Below, in pieces: positions 7,817 through 16,565 of a stretch of 64,000 nucleotides of DNA (position 1 is its first letter; each line of letters begins with the position of its first letter). A program made the position numbers and the translations under genes. The stretch spans positions 283,159-347,158 of the forward strand of contig NZ_RFFH01000006.1 of NCBI RefSeq assembly GCF_003696265.1. The letters run 5' to 3'. The DNA is from Nocardia stercoris. GTDB taxonomy: Bacteria > Actinomycetota > Actinomycetes > Mycobacteriales > Mycobacteriaceae. The notes under the pieces were generated by a model, which was not told where the DNA came from, made no database searches, and saw only the letters and a program-made list of their open reading frames with translations.

Positions 7817-7871
7817 TTCCCCGGCCGGTGTCGACCGGGGAAGATCAGGGGGTGATCGCCGGAGCGATCAC
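7817..7871 (-). other. Two hairpins between infA and rpmJ
   Basis: First, GTGATCGC-cgga-GCGATCAC (7852-7871), which overlaps the infA stop codon at 7868-7870. Second, TTCCCCGG (7817-7824) with CCGGGGAA (7835-7842). Both fall in the 97-bp spacer. They may stabilise the short infA message or modulate read-through into rpmJ. Confidence 0.45.
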
Positions 7872-8089
7872 TTGTAGCGGTAGACGATCCGACCGCGGGT
7901 CAAGTCGTACGGAGAGAGCTCCACGACCACCCGGTCCTCGGGCAGGATACGGATGTAGTGCTGCCGCATCTTGCCGCTGATGTGCGCGAGCACCTTGTGA
8001 CCGTTTTCCAGCTCGATTCGGAACATCGCGTTGGGCAACGGCTCGATGACCCGGCCCTCGACCTCGATGGCCCCTTCCTTCTTCGCCAT
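7868..8089 (-). CDS. infA: Translation initiation factor IF-1
   Basis: 73 residues, an S1/OB-fold protein: MAKKEGAIEVEGRVIEPLPN, then FRIELENGHKVLAHISGKMR and RGRIVYRYK. IF-1 binds the ribosomal A site during initiation. The ATG at 8089 has GGAGG two bases upstream in the strand sense. It is the first gene of the alpha transcription unit, 135 nt below the -10 box at 8224-8229. Here map does not precede it as it usually does. Confidence 0.97.
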   Translation of the reverse strand: MAKKEGAIEVEGRVIEPLPNAMFRIELENGHKVLAHISGKMRQHYIRILPEDRVVVELSPYDLTRGRIVYRYK

Positions 8090-8177
8090 ATCCTCCGCGA
8101 TCCCGTAAAGGCTGAAACCCGACTGGTTGCAGCTCGTCGTGCACGTTCGCCGACCCGGTGACACACTGCCTACGAGG

Positions 8178-8192
8178 ACGCATGCGGACATG
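8178..8192. repeat. 15-bp leader element, copy 1 (infA leader)
   Basis: ACGCATGCGGACATG is found here and again, identical, at 46061-46075 in the rpsH leader. In both cases it lies 23-32 nt downstream of the -10 box in the untranslated leader, on the same strand. This suggests a shared leader-RNA or DNA control element. Function unknown. Confidence 0.5.
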
Positions 8193-8223
8193 AACCGACC
8201 GCGGGTAGGTGCACCGCCGACCA

Positions 8224-8252
8224 AGTTTACCGGCCGCCCTCGGAATGGCCAA
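8224..8252 (-). promoter_or_regulatory. Promoter of the infA (alpha) operon
   Basis: On the minus strand: -35 TTGGCC (8247-8252), a 17-bp spacer and -10 TAAACT (8224-8229). The same layout occurs before rpsH and rplN. The predicted untranslated leader to infA is about 125-130 nt. Consistent with a housekeeping sigma factor. Confidence 0.7.
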
Positions 8253-8431
8253 ATACACCCCACCGAGCGGTCGGCGCGCGGGTCCGGCCGGTTGTCCACA
8301 GTCGTGCACAGGGGCGCGGGTCGCGCCCGGCCGGCACCGCACTGACAGGTCGACGGTGAGGGCGCTCACGTAAACTGCGGAAGGTCCGCGACATTGTTGT
8401 ACAGAGGTGGGGATTGCTGTGAGGCTCGGCC

Positions 8432-11400
8432 GTGAGTAACGACGACGGTCTCCCGATGCTGCCACCCTGGCTGGCCGACGAAGAGGTTACCGGCGTGGGC
8501 TACGTGGCCAGCCCGGTACAGAACCTGCCGCACAAGGACCTCATTCCCGACAGCCCCAAGCGCGGCCTGTTCGGCCGTAAGAACAAGAAGGACCGGGCGC
8601 CCGCGGACAACAACGCCGCCGTCGCACCCCCGCGCTCGGCCCCCGAGCCGCCCGCCCGCTCCGAATGGGACCCGCAGCCGGAACCGCAGTGGGGTGCCGC
8701 ACCCCAGCCGATGTCGGGCTACGCCGGACCGGCGGACATTTCGTCACCTGACAGTCAGCACGCCGCTCCGGCAACCGGCGGCTGGGCCTCCCCACCCACT
8801 CAGGCCCCAGGACCGCAGCCCGAGCAGCCAGCGCCGTTCCGAACTCCCGCACCGGCCGAGCAGCCTGCGCCGTTCCAGACCCCCGCACCGGCCGAGCAGC
8901 CAGCGCCATTCCAGACCCCCACACAGGCCGAGCAGCCAGCGCCATTCCAGACCCCCACACCGGCCGAGCAGCCAGCGCCATTCCAGACCCCCACACCGGC
9001 CGAGCAGCCAGCGCCATTCCAGACCCCCACACAGGCCGAGCAGCCGGCGCCGTTCCAAGCCCCCGCACAGGCGACCGGACAGCCCGCCCCTTGGCAGGCC
9101 GCTACACAAGCGACCGGACAGCCCGCCTCTTGGCAGGCCACCACCCAAGCGACCGGACAGCCCGCCTCTTGGCAGGCCACCACCCAAGCGACCGAACAGC
9201 CCGCCCCCTGGCAGTCGCCCGTGCAGCAGGCTGACCGCCCGACACCTTTCCAATCCTCCGCGCCGTCCGAGCGGCCCGATTCGTCCGCCCCGGGCCCGGA
9301 CTTCGCACCGTCGCAGACCGCCCAACCGGCCGTCCCCGCACAACAGGCACCCGATCGGCTGCCGCCCAGCCCGGCCACGCAGACGCCGCGGCCACACACC
9401 GGCCCGCACGCCTCGGTTGCGGCCCCGACATCCACCGGATTCGACGCCCACCAAGGCCACCCGGCGCCGTTCGCGGCGCAACCGCTCGACCAAGCACCAG
9501 CCACCCAGACGCCGCCCCACCCGGCCGCACCGACGTCCACCGGAATCGATTCCGCTCCCGTCGCGCGACCCATCCCGACCGCACCCGACCGGCTGCCGCC
9601 GACCCCCACCGACCAGGCGCCCCCGGCCCAGCCGGCGCGCATCGCACCGGACCGGCTGCCACCGACGCCTGCTACCGGCCCCGCGACCGGCGACGTCCCG
9701 GCGGCCGAATTCGGCACCGCCGCACAAACACCCACGTCGCAGCCGCCGCAGGCCGTCCCCGACCGGCTGCCGCCGACCCCGGCGACCGGTCCGGCCCCAC
9801 AGGTCCAGTCCGGTTCGCACCCGACCGGAGGGAACCAGGCGTCCGAAACCGACTCCACCGCAGCCGCTTTCACCGCCGGGCCAGCACAAGACGGCACACC
9901 CGACCGGTTGCCTCCGGTCGATCCGTTCGCGGGGCGGTCGCCGAGTACCGGCGGGCCGCTGACCAGCACCCCGGTCCCGCAGACACCTCCGGCTCAGACC
10001 GCCGCACCGAGCACGGCAACCGGACCCGATTCCACTGCAGCACCTTTGGCACAGCGGTCGCCGAGTACCGCCGGACCGCTGACCGGCACCCCGGTCGCGC
10101 AGACACCTCCGGCTCAGACCGCCGCACCGAGCACGGCAACCGGACCCGATTCCACTGCAGCACCTTTCGCGCCCTCATCTCCGCCCGATGGGCTGCTTCC
10201 GGCCAATCCTTTCGCGGGGCGGTCGCCGAGTACCGGCGGGCCGCTGACCGGCACCCCGGTCCCGCAGACACCCCCGGCACAGACCGCCGCACCGAGCACG
10301 GCAACCGGACCCGATTCCGCTGCAGCATCTTTCGCGTCCCCGCCGGGGTTCGCGCCCGATAGGCTGCCGCCGGTGGCTGATCCCGCCGCGGGACAGCAGC
10401 CGAGCGCCGGTGGAATCCCCGTGACCACGGGGGCGGCTACCCAGCCACCACCGGCGCACTCCGGCGCACACGCGGTGGTACCGAAACCGGTGACCGGATC
10501 CGATTCCGCTGCTTCGCGTTTCACATCTCCACCGCCGACCGAGGCATCCGGCGGGCGGGTGCACGGCGCCGGTTCGGGAGGTTCCAGCGGTGCGTCGGCG
10601 ACCGGAATCGGTTCCGCCGCAGCAGCTTCCGGCGGCCTCGCCGCACGATCTCCGGTCGAGACCGCTGGGGACGATCTCGCGCAGACCACTCGGATCAGCT
10701 GGACACCGGAGCCCGTGCGGGCGCAGCACCCGGCGCCGCGGACCGGGTCGGGTCCGGTGGTCGGGCCGGCGCCGAGCCCGGCGGTTCGGATGTCGACCGA
10801 TGCCGCTGGGCCGCAGGTGGCCGAGCACGACCGCGGGCTGATCGAAGGGCTGCCGGGCGGTGCGGGTATGCCGGGCGGGCCGGCTCCGCTGCGGCCCGCG
10901 GCCACGGGCGCGGACCGCGGTCGGTTCGCGGCGGGCGGCGTCCAGCCGGTCGGCGGCGTGCAGTACGGACCGGGTTTCGGGCCGGGATCGACTGCGCCGC
11001 AGTCTGATTCGCAGGCCGGTGACCGGTTCGGGGCGGGGCGTTCCGGAGGCGGTTACGCCCCAGACTCCGCGCCTGCGCCGAATTCACCTGCGCCGCAGTC
11101 GAATCCGCAAGCCCCGGCCGATCGGGGTGCACCGCGGGGCGGACAGTGGGTGCAGGGCCCGGACGGGCGGCAGGCGTTCGTGCCCGGGCCGCCGCAGCAG
11201 CCCTCGCTGGACGACATTCCGGTCCGGCGGGCCGCCAAGCCCGTCGGGTCGGGCTGGCGCAAGGCCGTGCACCACGCCTCCGGCGGCACCGTCAATCTCG
11301 GCATGTCCGCGGAGGAACGGCGCCTGCAGGAGCTGGTGGCGCGGATCCGGCAGCCGGTGCGCGGCGACTACCGGATCGCGGTGCTGTCGCTCAAGGGTGG

Positions 11401-12124
11401 CGTCGGCAAGACCACCACCACCATGGGCCTGGGTTCCACGTTCGCCTCCATCCGTGGCGACCGGGTGATCGCGGTCGACGCGAACCCCGACTTCGGCACC
11501 CTGTCCCAGCGGGTGCCGCTACAGACCCGGTCCACGGTGCGAGACCTGTTGCTGGACCAGCACATCAACGCATACTCCGATGTCCGCCGGCATACCTCGC
11601 AGGCCACGAGCCGGCTGGAAGTGCTGGCCAGTGAACGGGATCCGGCCGCCTCGGAGTCGTTCAGCGCCGACGAGTACCGCGAGGTGGCCCGGACGCTGCA
11701 GAAGTTCTACAACATCATCCTCACCGATTGCGGTACCGGACTGATGCATTCGGCGATGTCGGGTGTGCTGGACCTGTCCCATTCGCTGGTCGCGATCTCG
11801 TCCTCGGCCATCGACGGCGCCCGCAGCGCCGCCGCGACTCTGGACTGGCTCTCACTGCACGGCCACGACCACCTGGTGCGCAACGCGGTCGTGGTGATCA
11901 ATCTGCCGCGCCCCGGCTCCCCGAATGTGGCCCTGCAGAGCCTGCGTGAGTACTTCCTGTCCCGCTGCCGCGCGGTCCATGTCATCCCCTACGACGCCCA
12001 CCTTTCCGAGGGCGCCGAGATCGATCTGGCGCGCTTGGCCAAACCCACCAAGCGCGCCTTCGTGGAGCTGGCCGCCACGGTGGCCGACGACTTCGGCCGC
12101 GACATCCACTACGGCATGCGCTGA
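8432..12124 (+). CDS. EspI-like Pro-rich MinD/ParA-type ATPase
   Basis: 1230 residues from a GTG at 8432 (MSNDDGLPMLPPWLADEEV). Residues ~50-930 are disordered, rich in Pro, Ala, Gln and Thr, and contain two families of internal repeats. The C-terminal ~250 residues are a SIMIBI ATPase: deviant Walker A KGGVGKTTTT near residue 986, VIAVDANPDFGTLS, ILTDCGTG and LVAISSSAIDGARSA. This arrangement matches the EspI-type proteins of mycobacterial type VII (ESX) secretion and related nocardial proteins, which act in the cytoplasm on secretion or its control. No ESX core gene (eccC, esx pair, mycP) is present nearby, so the partner system is unknown. A TAAACT at 8371-8376 is a possible -10 box. Confidence 0.8.
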   Translation: MSNDDGLPMLPPWLADEEVTGVGYVASPVQNLPHKDLIPDSPKRGLFGRKNKKDRAPADNNAAVAPPRSAPEPPARSEWDPQPEPQWGAAPQPMSGYAGPADISSPDSQHAAPATGGWASPPTQAPGPQPEQPAPFRTPAPAEQPAPFQTPAPAEQPAPFQTPTQAEQPAPFQTPTPAEQPAPFQTPTPAEQPAPFQTPTQAEQPAPFQAPAQATGQPAPWQAATQATGQPASWQATTQATGQPASWQATTQATEQPAPWQSPVQQADRPTPFQSSAPSERPDSSAPGPDFAPSQTAQPAVPAQQAPDRLPPSPATQTPRPHTGPHASVAAPTSTGFDAHQGHPAPFAAQPLDQAPATQTPPHPAAPTSTGIDSAPVARPIPTAPDRLPPTPTDQAPPAQPARIAPDRLPPTPATGPATGDVPAAEFGTAAQTPTSQPPQAVPDRLPPTPATGPAPQVQSGSHPTGGNQASETDSTAAAFTAGPAQDGTPDRLPPVDPFAGRSPSTGGPLTSTPVPQTPPAQTAAPSTATGPDSTAAPLAQRSPSTAGPLTGTPVAQTPPAQTAAPSTATGPDSTAAPFAPSSPPDGLLPANPFAGRSPSTGGPLTGTPVPQTPPAQTAAPSTATGPDSAAASFASPPGFAPDRLPPVADPAAGQQPSAGGIPVTTGAATQPPPAHSGAHAVVPKPVTGSDSAASRFTSPPPTEASGGRVHGAGSGGSSGASATGIGSAAAASGGLAARSPVETAGDDLAQTTRISWTPEPVRAQHPAPRTGSGPVVGPAPSPAVRMSTDAAGPQVAEHDRGLIEGLPGGAGMPGGPAPLRPAATGADRGRFAAGGVQPVGGVQYGPGFGPGSTAPQSDSQAGDRFGAGRSGGGYAPDSAPAPNSPAPQSNPQAPADRGAPRGGQWVQGPDGRQAFVPGPPQQPSLDDIPVRRAAKPVGSGWRKAVHHASGGTVNLGMSAEERRLQELVARIRQPVRGDYRIAVLSLKGGVGKTTTTMGLGSTFASIRGDRVIAVDANPDFGTLSQRVPLQTRSTVRDLLLDQHINAYSDVRRHTSQATSRLEVLASERDPAASESFSADEYREVARTLQKFYNIILTDCGTGLMHSAMSGVLDLSHSLVAISSSAIDGARSAAATLDWLSLHGHDHLVRNAVVVINLPRPGSPNVALQSLREYFLSRCRAVHVIPYDAHLSEGAEIDLARLAKPTKRAFVELAATVADDFGRDIHYGMR
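8821..9215 (+). repeat. 36-bp tandem coding repeat in the EspI-like gene (about 11 units)
   Basis: The unit encodes twelve residues of the type PAPFQTPAPAEQ. Roughly six units around 8850-9050 are nearly identical at DNA level; later ones drift to PAPWQAATQATG and PASWQATTQATG. The reading frame stays open throughout, so copy number can change without frameshift. This is the most repetitive stretch in the window. Confidence 0.9.
9931..10330 (+). repeat. Three long near-identical repeats (about 115 bp each)
   Basis: Copies begin near 9931, 10051 and 10216. Each runs from CGGTCGCCGAGTACC through CCGCACCGAGCACGGCAACC to the codons for GPDSTAA. Copies 1 and 2 are exactly 120 bp apart; copy 3 is 165 bp further on. 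They encode about 38 residues (RSPSTGGPLT...TATGPDSTAA). The near-identity suggests recent duplication. Confidence 0.85.
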
Positions 12125-12197
12125 TTCGGTCGGCCCGCTGCGCCCCAGCCCACCGACCGGCGCAGCGGGGCCCCGGCTGACGGCCTTATCCGGCTGA

Positions 12198-12425
12198 CGT
12201 CCCGATCGCGCAGCCGCAGGTCTCTCCGGCGTCGAGACGGAGCGCGAACGGCGCGCCGGGCAGATCACCGAATTCGACTACACCCTCACGCTGCAGCCGG
12301 AGCTGCCGGAAAAGCTGACCGCACTGGCGAATTGGGCGAAGGGTCAGGGCTCGATCGACAAGGAGGACACCGCACTGCCCGACTACCGCGCCTCGATCGA
12401 CGAAACCTTCCTGCCGCGCAGCTGA
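12198..12425 (+). pseudogene. 3' remnant of an unrecognised gene
   Basis: An open frame of ~75 codons with no ATG, GTG or TTG start, closed by TGA at 12423-12425. The residues (for example ITEFDYTLTLQPELPEKLTA and KEDTALPDYRASIDETFLPR) look like ordinary globular protein, and codon third positions are GC-rich. It lies in the 338-bp gap between two convergent genes. Best explained as the surviving C-terminus of a deleted gene; a periplasmic-binding-type protein is possible but I cannot confirm it. Confidence 0.5.
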
Positions 12426-12462
12426 CGAGCACGAGCTGCGGCAGGTCGGTCGGCGATCGTTC

Positions 12463-14994
12463 TCACAGGCGAGGGTCGGTGGGTTCGGACTCCAGGGCGA
12501 GGACCGCGAACACGAGTTCGTGGATGCGCCACAGGGGTTCGCCCGCCGCCACCGCGTCGAGGGCGGCCAGACCCAGGCCGTGCTCACGCAACGCGAGGGT
12601 ACGTTTGCGGTGCAGGCCGCGGTCGCGCAGGCGCTCCAGGTGTTCGGGCGCGGTGTAGTCCGGGCCGTAGATGATCCGGAGGTATTCGCGCCCACGGCAT
12701 TTGATGCCGGGCTGGACGAGTTTGCCTGCGGCACGGTGCGACAGGCCCGCGTACGGCTTGATCACCATGCCCTCGCCACCGGCCGCGGTCAACTCGGCCC
12801 ACCAGTCGGTGGCCGCGGCTTCCGCCGCCGGATCGGCGAGATCGACGATCCGGCGGCCGGTGTGGCGGAACGTGACCGGGTCGGCATCCACCAGCCGATC
12901 ACAGGCCGCGAGGTGCCAGCCGTGGTCGCGGGCGGCGTGGGTGGCGCCCTCGGAGGCCAGGACCATGAAAGGCGCGAGCTGCAGCCCGTCGAGACCTGTT
13001 GTCGGCCAGCAGTACCGGCGGTAGGCGGTGACGAAGTCGGCGGCCTGCGCGGTCCGCGCCGCGGTCCGCGAGCGAAGCTCACCCACCACGTCGGTGTCCA
13101 GACCACGCGCGAGCGCGGCGTCGAGTGCCGCGACCGCCGCGGGCAGCGCGGCACCCGCGGCCGCACCCACCGCCGCGTACTGCGACCGGATCAGCCCGGC
13201 CGCCTTCGCCGACCAGGGCAGCAACTCACAGTCGAGCAGCAGCCAATCGCCCGACAGCTCGTCGAACAGCGGCGCGGCCGCGACCCGGACCCGCGCGAGC
13301 AGCGCCTCGGTCAGCGCCGGGTCGGTGAAGAAGGACCGCCCGGTGCGGGTGTAGATCGCACCGGACACACCGGGTACGCCGAAGCGTGCCGCGGCGGCCG
13401 CCTCGTCCCGGCAGACCAGCACCACCGCACGCGAACCCATGTGCTTCTCCTCGCACACCACCGTGTCGACACCCGCCGCGCGGTAGTCGGCGAACGCCTC
13501 GGTGGGGTATTCGAGGTAGCCGTCGCGGGCCGACGTGGACGGCGGCGACATCGTCGGCGGCAGCCACAACAGCAGCCGCGGGTCGATCGCGAATCGGCTC
13601 ATCACTTCCAGTGCGGCAGCGGCGTTCTCGGCTTCGACGAGTACCGTGCCGTAGCCGGTGCGCAGGTGCCGGCGGCCGGTGACCTCCCCGAGGTCGAGTG
13701 TCTCGTCGTCACGCACGGGTTCCGGCTCGGCGAGTGGTTTCACCGGCTGGTAGTGCATCCGTTCGGCCGGCACCGAGACGCAGGTCTTCTCCGGGTAGCG
13801 CAGTGCGGTCAGCTCACCACCGAAGACCGCGCCGGTGTCGAGGCAGACGGTGTTGTTGACCCACTCGACCTTGGCGGTGGGCACGTGCCCGTACACGACC
13901 ATCGCGTCCCCGCGGTAGTCGCGCGCCCACGGGTAGCGCACCGGCAGCCCGAATTCATCTGTCTCCCCGGTCGATTCGCCGTACAGACAGAAGTCGCGAA
14001 CCCGGCCGGAGGCGCGCCCGTGGTACTGCTCCTTCAGTCCGGCGTGTGCGACGACCAGACGGCCGCCGTCCAAGCGCAGGTGGCTGACCAGCTTGTCGAT
14101 CCATTCTGCGGCGGCCGCGACGAACTCGGGGGTCTCGTGCTCCAGCTGCGCCAGGGTCTCGGCGAGCCCGTGCGACACGGTGACCTTGCGGCCCCGCAGC
14201 TTTCGCAGCAGCTTCTGTTCGTGATTGCCGGGCACACACAGCGCGTTACCGCTCGCCGTCATCCCCATCACCAGGCGCAGCACGCCCGGCGAGTCGGGTC
14301 CGCGGTCGACGAGGTCGCCCACGAAGACCGCCTGCCGCCCCTCCGGGTGCGTGGCGTCGACGGGCCGGCCCGCGTCGTCGCGGACCAGCCGCCAGCCGAG
14401 TTCGGTGAGCAGCGTCTCCAATTCGGCGCGGCAGCCGTGCACGTCGCCGACGATGTCGAACGGCCCGGTGAGTTCACGCCGGTCGTTCCAGGCTCGTTCG
14501 TAGCTGATGGTGACGTCCGCGGTATCGGTGAGGATGTGCACCTTCCGGAAGCCCTCGCGGCCCAGGTCGCGCAGCGACCGGCGCAGGTCCTGACTCTGCC
14601 GCTGCAGCACCCGGCGCGGGTAGTCGCGGTCGGGGCGGGCCTGAGTCCGTTCCCAGGCAACCGATTCCGGTGTATCGATGACGATGGCGACCGGCAGCAC
14701 GTCGTGAGCGCGCGCCAGCTTCACCAACTCGGCGCGGGCGTGCTTCTGCACGTTGGTGGCATCCACCACGACCCGGCGCCCGGCGCGCAGCCGCAGTCCG
14801 GCGACGTGGTGCAGGGCGTCGAAGGCATCCGCGGTTGCGGACTGGTCGTTCTCGTCGTCGGATACCAAGCCGCGGAAGAAGTCCGAGGACAGCACCTCGG
14901 TGGGCCGGAAGTGCTCGCGCGCGAACGTGGACTTGCCGGAGCCGGAGATGCCCACCAGCGCAACGAGAGACAGCTCAGGGATGTCGAGGTTCAT
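12463..14994 (-). CDS. pnkp: Polynucleotide kinase-phosphatase-ligase Pnkp (RNA repair)
   Basis: 843 residues in three domains, as in bacterial Pnkp. The kinase (1-~165) has the P-loop GISGSGKS at 15-22. A calcineurin-type 2',3'-phosphatase (~178-400) has DIVGDVHGC, GDLVDRGPDS and GNHE. The nucleotidyltransferase/ligase domain (~480-843) has the motif EEKHMGSRAVV with its lysine near residue 516. The enzyme heals RNA ends (5'-kinase, 3'-phosphatase) and, with Hen1, seals broken RNA such as ribotoxin-cleaved tRNA. Its ATG overlaps the hen1 stop in ATGA, so the two are translationally coupled. Confidence 0.93.
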   Translation of the reverse strand: MNLDIPELSLVALVGISGSGKSTFAREHFRPTEVLSSDFFRGLVSDDENDQSATADAFDALHHVAGLRLRAGRRVVVDATNVQKHARAELVKLARAHDVLPVAIVIDTPESVAWERTQARPDRDYPRRVLQRQSQDLRRSLRDLGREGFRKVHILTDTADVTISYERAWNDRRELTGPFDIVGDVHGCRAELETLLTELGWRLVRDDAGRPVDATHPEGRQAVFVGDLVDRGPDSPGVLRLVMGMTASGNALCVPGNHEQKLLRKLRGRKVTVSHGLAETLAQLEHETPEFVAAAAEWIDKLVSHLRLDGGRLVVAHAGLKEQYHGRASGRVRDFCLYGESTGETDEFGLPVRYPWARDYRGDAMVVYGHVPTAKVEWVNNTVCLDTGAVFGGELTALRYPEKTCVSVPAERMHYQPVKPLAEPEPVRDDETLDLGEVTGRRHLRTGYGTVLVEAENAAAALEVMSRFAIDPRLLLWLPPTMSPPSTSARDGYLEYPTEAFADYRAAGVDTVVCEEKHMGSRAVVLVCRDEAAAAARFGVPGVSGAIYTRTGRSFFTDPALTEALLARVRVAAAPLFDELSGDWLLLDCELLPWSAKAAGLIRSQYAAVGAAAGAALPAAVAALDAALARGLDTDVVGELRSRTAARTAQAADFVTAYRRYCWPTTGLDGLQLAPFMVLASEGATHAARDHGWHLAACDRLVDADPVTFRHTGRRIVDLADPAAEAAATDWWAELTAAGGEGMVIKPYAGLSHRAAGKLVQPGIKCRGREYLRIIYGPDYTAPEHLERLRDRGLHRKRTLALREHGLGLAALDAVAAGEPLWRIHELVFAVLALESEPTDPRL

Positions 14995-16490
14995 TCTGCG
15001 CCTTCATAGTCGGGCCCCGAGGCGGTAGCGGAGCGTCGGACCGGCGCAGGCGCCGAGTTCACGGCGTCTTCGCGTTCGGGCCCGGGGGCGGCGTGGGCCT
15101 TGCGGAAGAAGGCGAGTTGGGTGGGTGCGCCGAGCTCGGGGTCAAGGTCGCCGACCGGGCGGAGTTCCACGGTGTAGCCGAACTTTTCGCCGACTCGCGC
15201 GGCCCACGCGGCGAATTCCGCTCGGGTCCACTCGAATCGGTGGTCGTCGTGCCGGTGTCCGTCGAGAGTTCCGTAGCGCACGTTGTATTCGACGTTCGGG
15301 GTGGTCACGATTACCGCGCCGGGTGCGGCGTGACCGAACACGGCTCGTTCCAGGGCCGGTAGCCGCGGCTCGTCGAGATGTTCGATCACCTCCATGAGTA
15401 CCGCCGCGTCGTAGCCGCGCAGGCGGTCGTCGTGGTAGGTCAGCGCGGACTGGACGAGTGAGACGCGGGCGCGCTGCCGGTCGGGTAGGCGCCCGAACTT
15501 CAAGCGCCGCTCCGCGATCGCCAGGCTCACGCTCGACACGTCCGCGCCCACGATGGCGGTGTAGCGCTGGTCGGCCATCAGCTCCTTCAGCAGCGCACCG
15601 GAACCGCAACCCAGGTCGAGTACCCGGGCGGCGCCCGACTCGGCCAATGCGGCCAGGACCGCTTCCTTACGGTGCTTGACCAGCGGCTTGCGCTTCTCGG
15701 CCGCCTCGATCCGTTCGGCGGCATCGCCCGGCACCTCGTCGGCGTCGGGCTCCGGTTCGTCCACGGCGCGCAGGCGTTCGAGTGCGGTCTGGGCCAGCGA
15801 ACGGCGCCCGGCCAGATACCGGTGGGTGATCAGCTCCCGGTCCGGGTGCGCGCCGAGCCAGCCCGCGCCGGAACGCAACAACTTGTCGACCTCGTCGGCG
15901 GACACCCAGTAGTGCTTGGCGTCGTCGAGCACCGGCAACAGCACGTAGAGGTGATTGAGGGCGTCGGCCAATCGCAGTGTGCCGGTGAGCCGCAACCCCA
16001 CGTACGGGGAATCGCCCCAGTCGGGGAACTGCGGATCCAGGGGCACCGCGGTGGCTTCGACGGCCCAGCCCAGCGGCGTGAACAGCCGTTCGGCGATGCT
16101 CGCCCCGCCTCGGCACGGTACGGCGGGCAGTTCGATCTCCAGCGGGATCGCGGTCTGCGCCAGGTCGGTCCGGTCCCGGCTGCTGCCGTTGAGCGCCGAC
16201 CGGAACACCTTGCCCAACGCCACCGCCAGCAGGCTGGACGCGACATAGGGCCGGTCGTTGACGTAGCGCCCGAGCGCGAAGCCGAACTGCCCCTTGGCCG
16301 GTCGCGCCAGCTCGACCGGGTCCACCTCCAACAGCAGTGCGGCCGTGCATCGTTCGGCGGTGGCCTGCGGATAGAAGACGTGCGCCGTGCCACCGGTGGT
16401 CGAGAACGATTGCACCCGGTCGGGATGCTTCACCAGCAGGAATCCCAGATCGGTCGCCGGTGCACGAGTGGTGGTGATGGTCAACAGCAC
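14991..16490 (-). CDS. hen1: 3'-terminal RNA 2'-O-methyltransferase Hen1
   Basis: 499 residues. The N-terminal half (1-~245; FLLVKHPDRVQSFSTTGGTA) is the bacterial Hen1 N-terminal domain that stimulates Pnkp ligation. The C-terminal half is a Rossmann methyltransferase with VLDLGCGSGALLKEL near residue 293. Its metal site EVIEHLDEPRL ... HRHDDHRFEWTRAEF is the Hen1 hallmark (Glu, Glu, His, His). It methylates the terminal ribose 2'-OH at the repair junction, protecting it from re-cleavage. GTG start at 16490 with a weak ribosome site. First gene of a two-gene operon with pnkp. Confidence 0.93.
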   Translation of the reverse strand: MLLTITTTRAPATDLGFLLVKHPDRVQSFSTTGGTAHVFYPQATAERCTAALLLEVDPVELARPAKGQFGFALGRYVNDRPYVASSLLAVALGKVFRSALNGSSRDRTDLAQTAIPLEIELPAVPCRGGASIAERLFTPLGWAVEATAVPLDPQFPDWGDSPYVGLRLTGTLRLADALNHLYVLLPVLDDAKHYWVSADEVDKLLRSGAGWLGAHPDRELITHRYLAGRRSLAQTALERLRAVDEPEPDADEVPGDAAERIEAAEKRKPLVKHRKEAVLAALAESGAARVLDLGCGSGALLKELMADQRYTAIVGADVSSVSLAIAERRLKFGRLPDRQRARVSLVQSALTYHDDRLRGYDAAVLMEVIEHLDEPRLPALERAVFGHAAPGAVIVTTPNVEYNVRYGTLDGHRHDDHRFEWTRAEFAAWAARVGEKFGYTVELRPVGDLDPELGAPTQLAFFRKAHAAPGPEREDAVNSAPAPVRRSATASGPDYEGAE

Positions 16491-16565
16491 CCGCTGATCA
16501 TCCCAACCGAGTCCAGCGATTTTCCCGTCGCGCCGCCGGGGAGTCGAGCTACGGCAGGGCCGGAA

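Noticed and set aside
8821..9215. 36-bp periodic repeats looking like a CRISPR array
   Set aside because: The units are contiguous with no spacers, in frame, and encode a Pro/Ala/Gln-rich protein segment.
8744..9889. Long minus-strand frames opposite the EspI-like gene
   Set aside because: They only mirror the repeats; Gly/Arg/Trp/Cys-rich, with no ribosome site or family.
12520..15009. 829-codon open frame on the plus strand opposite pnkp
   Set aside because: It is a high-GC antisense shadow; the minus-strand protein has all Pnkp motifs and an ATGA coupling to hen1.
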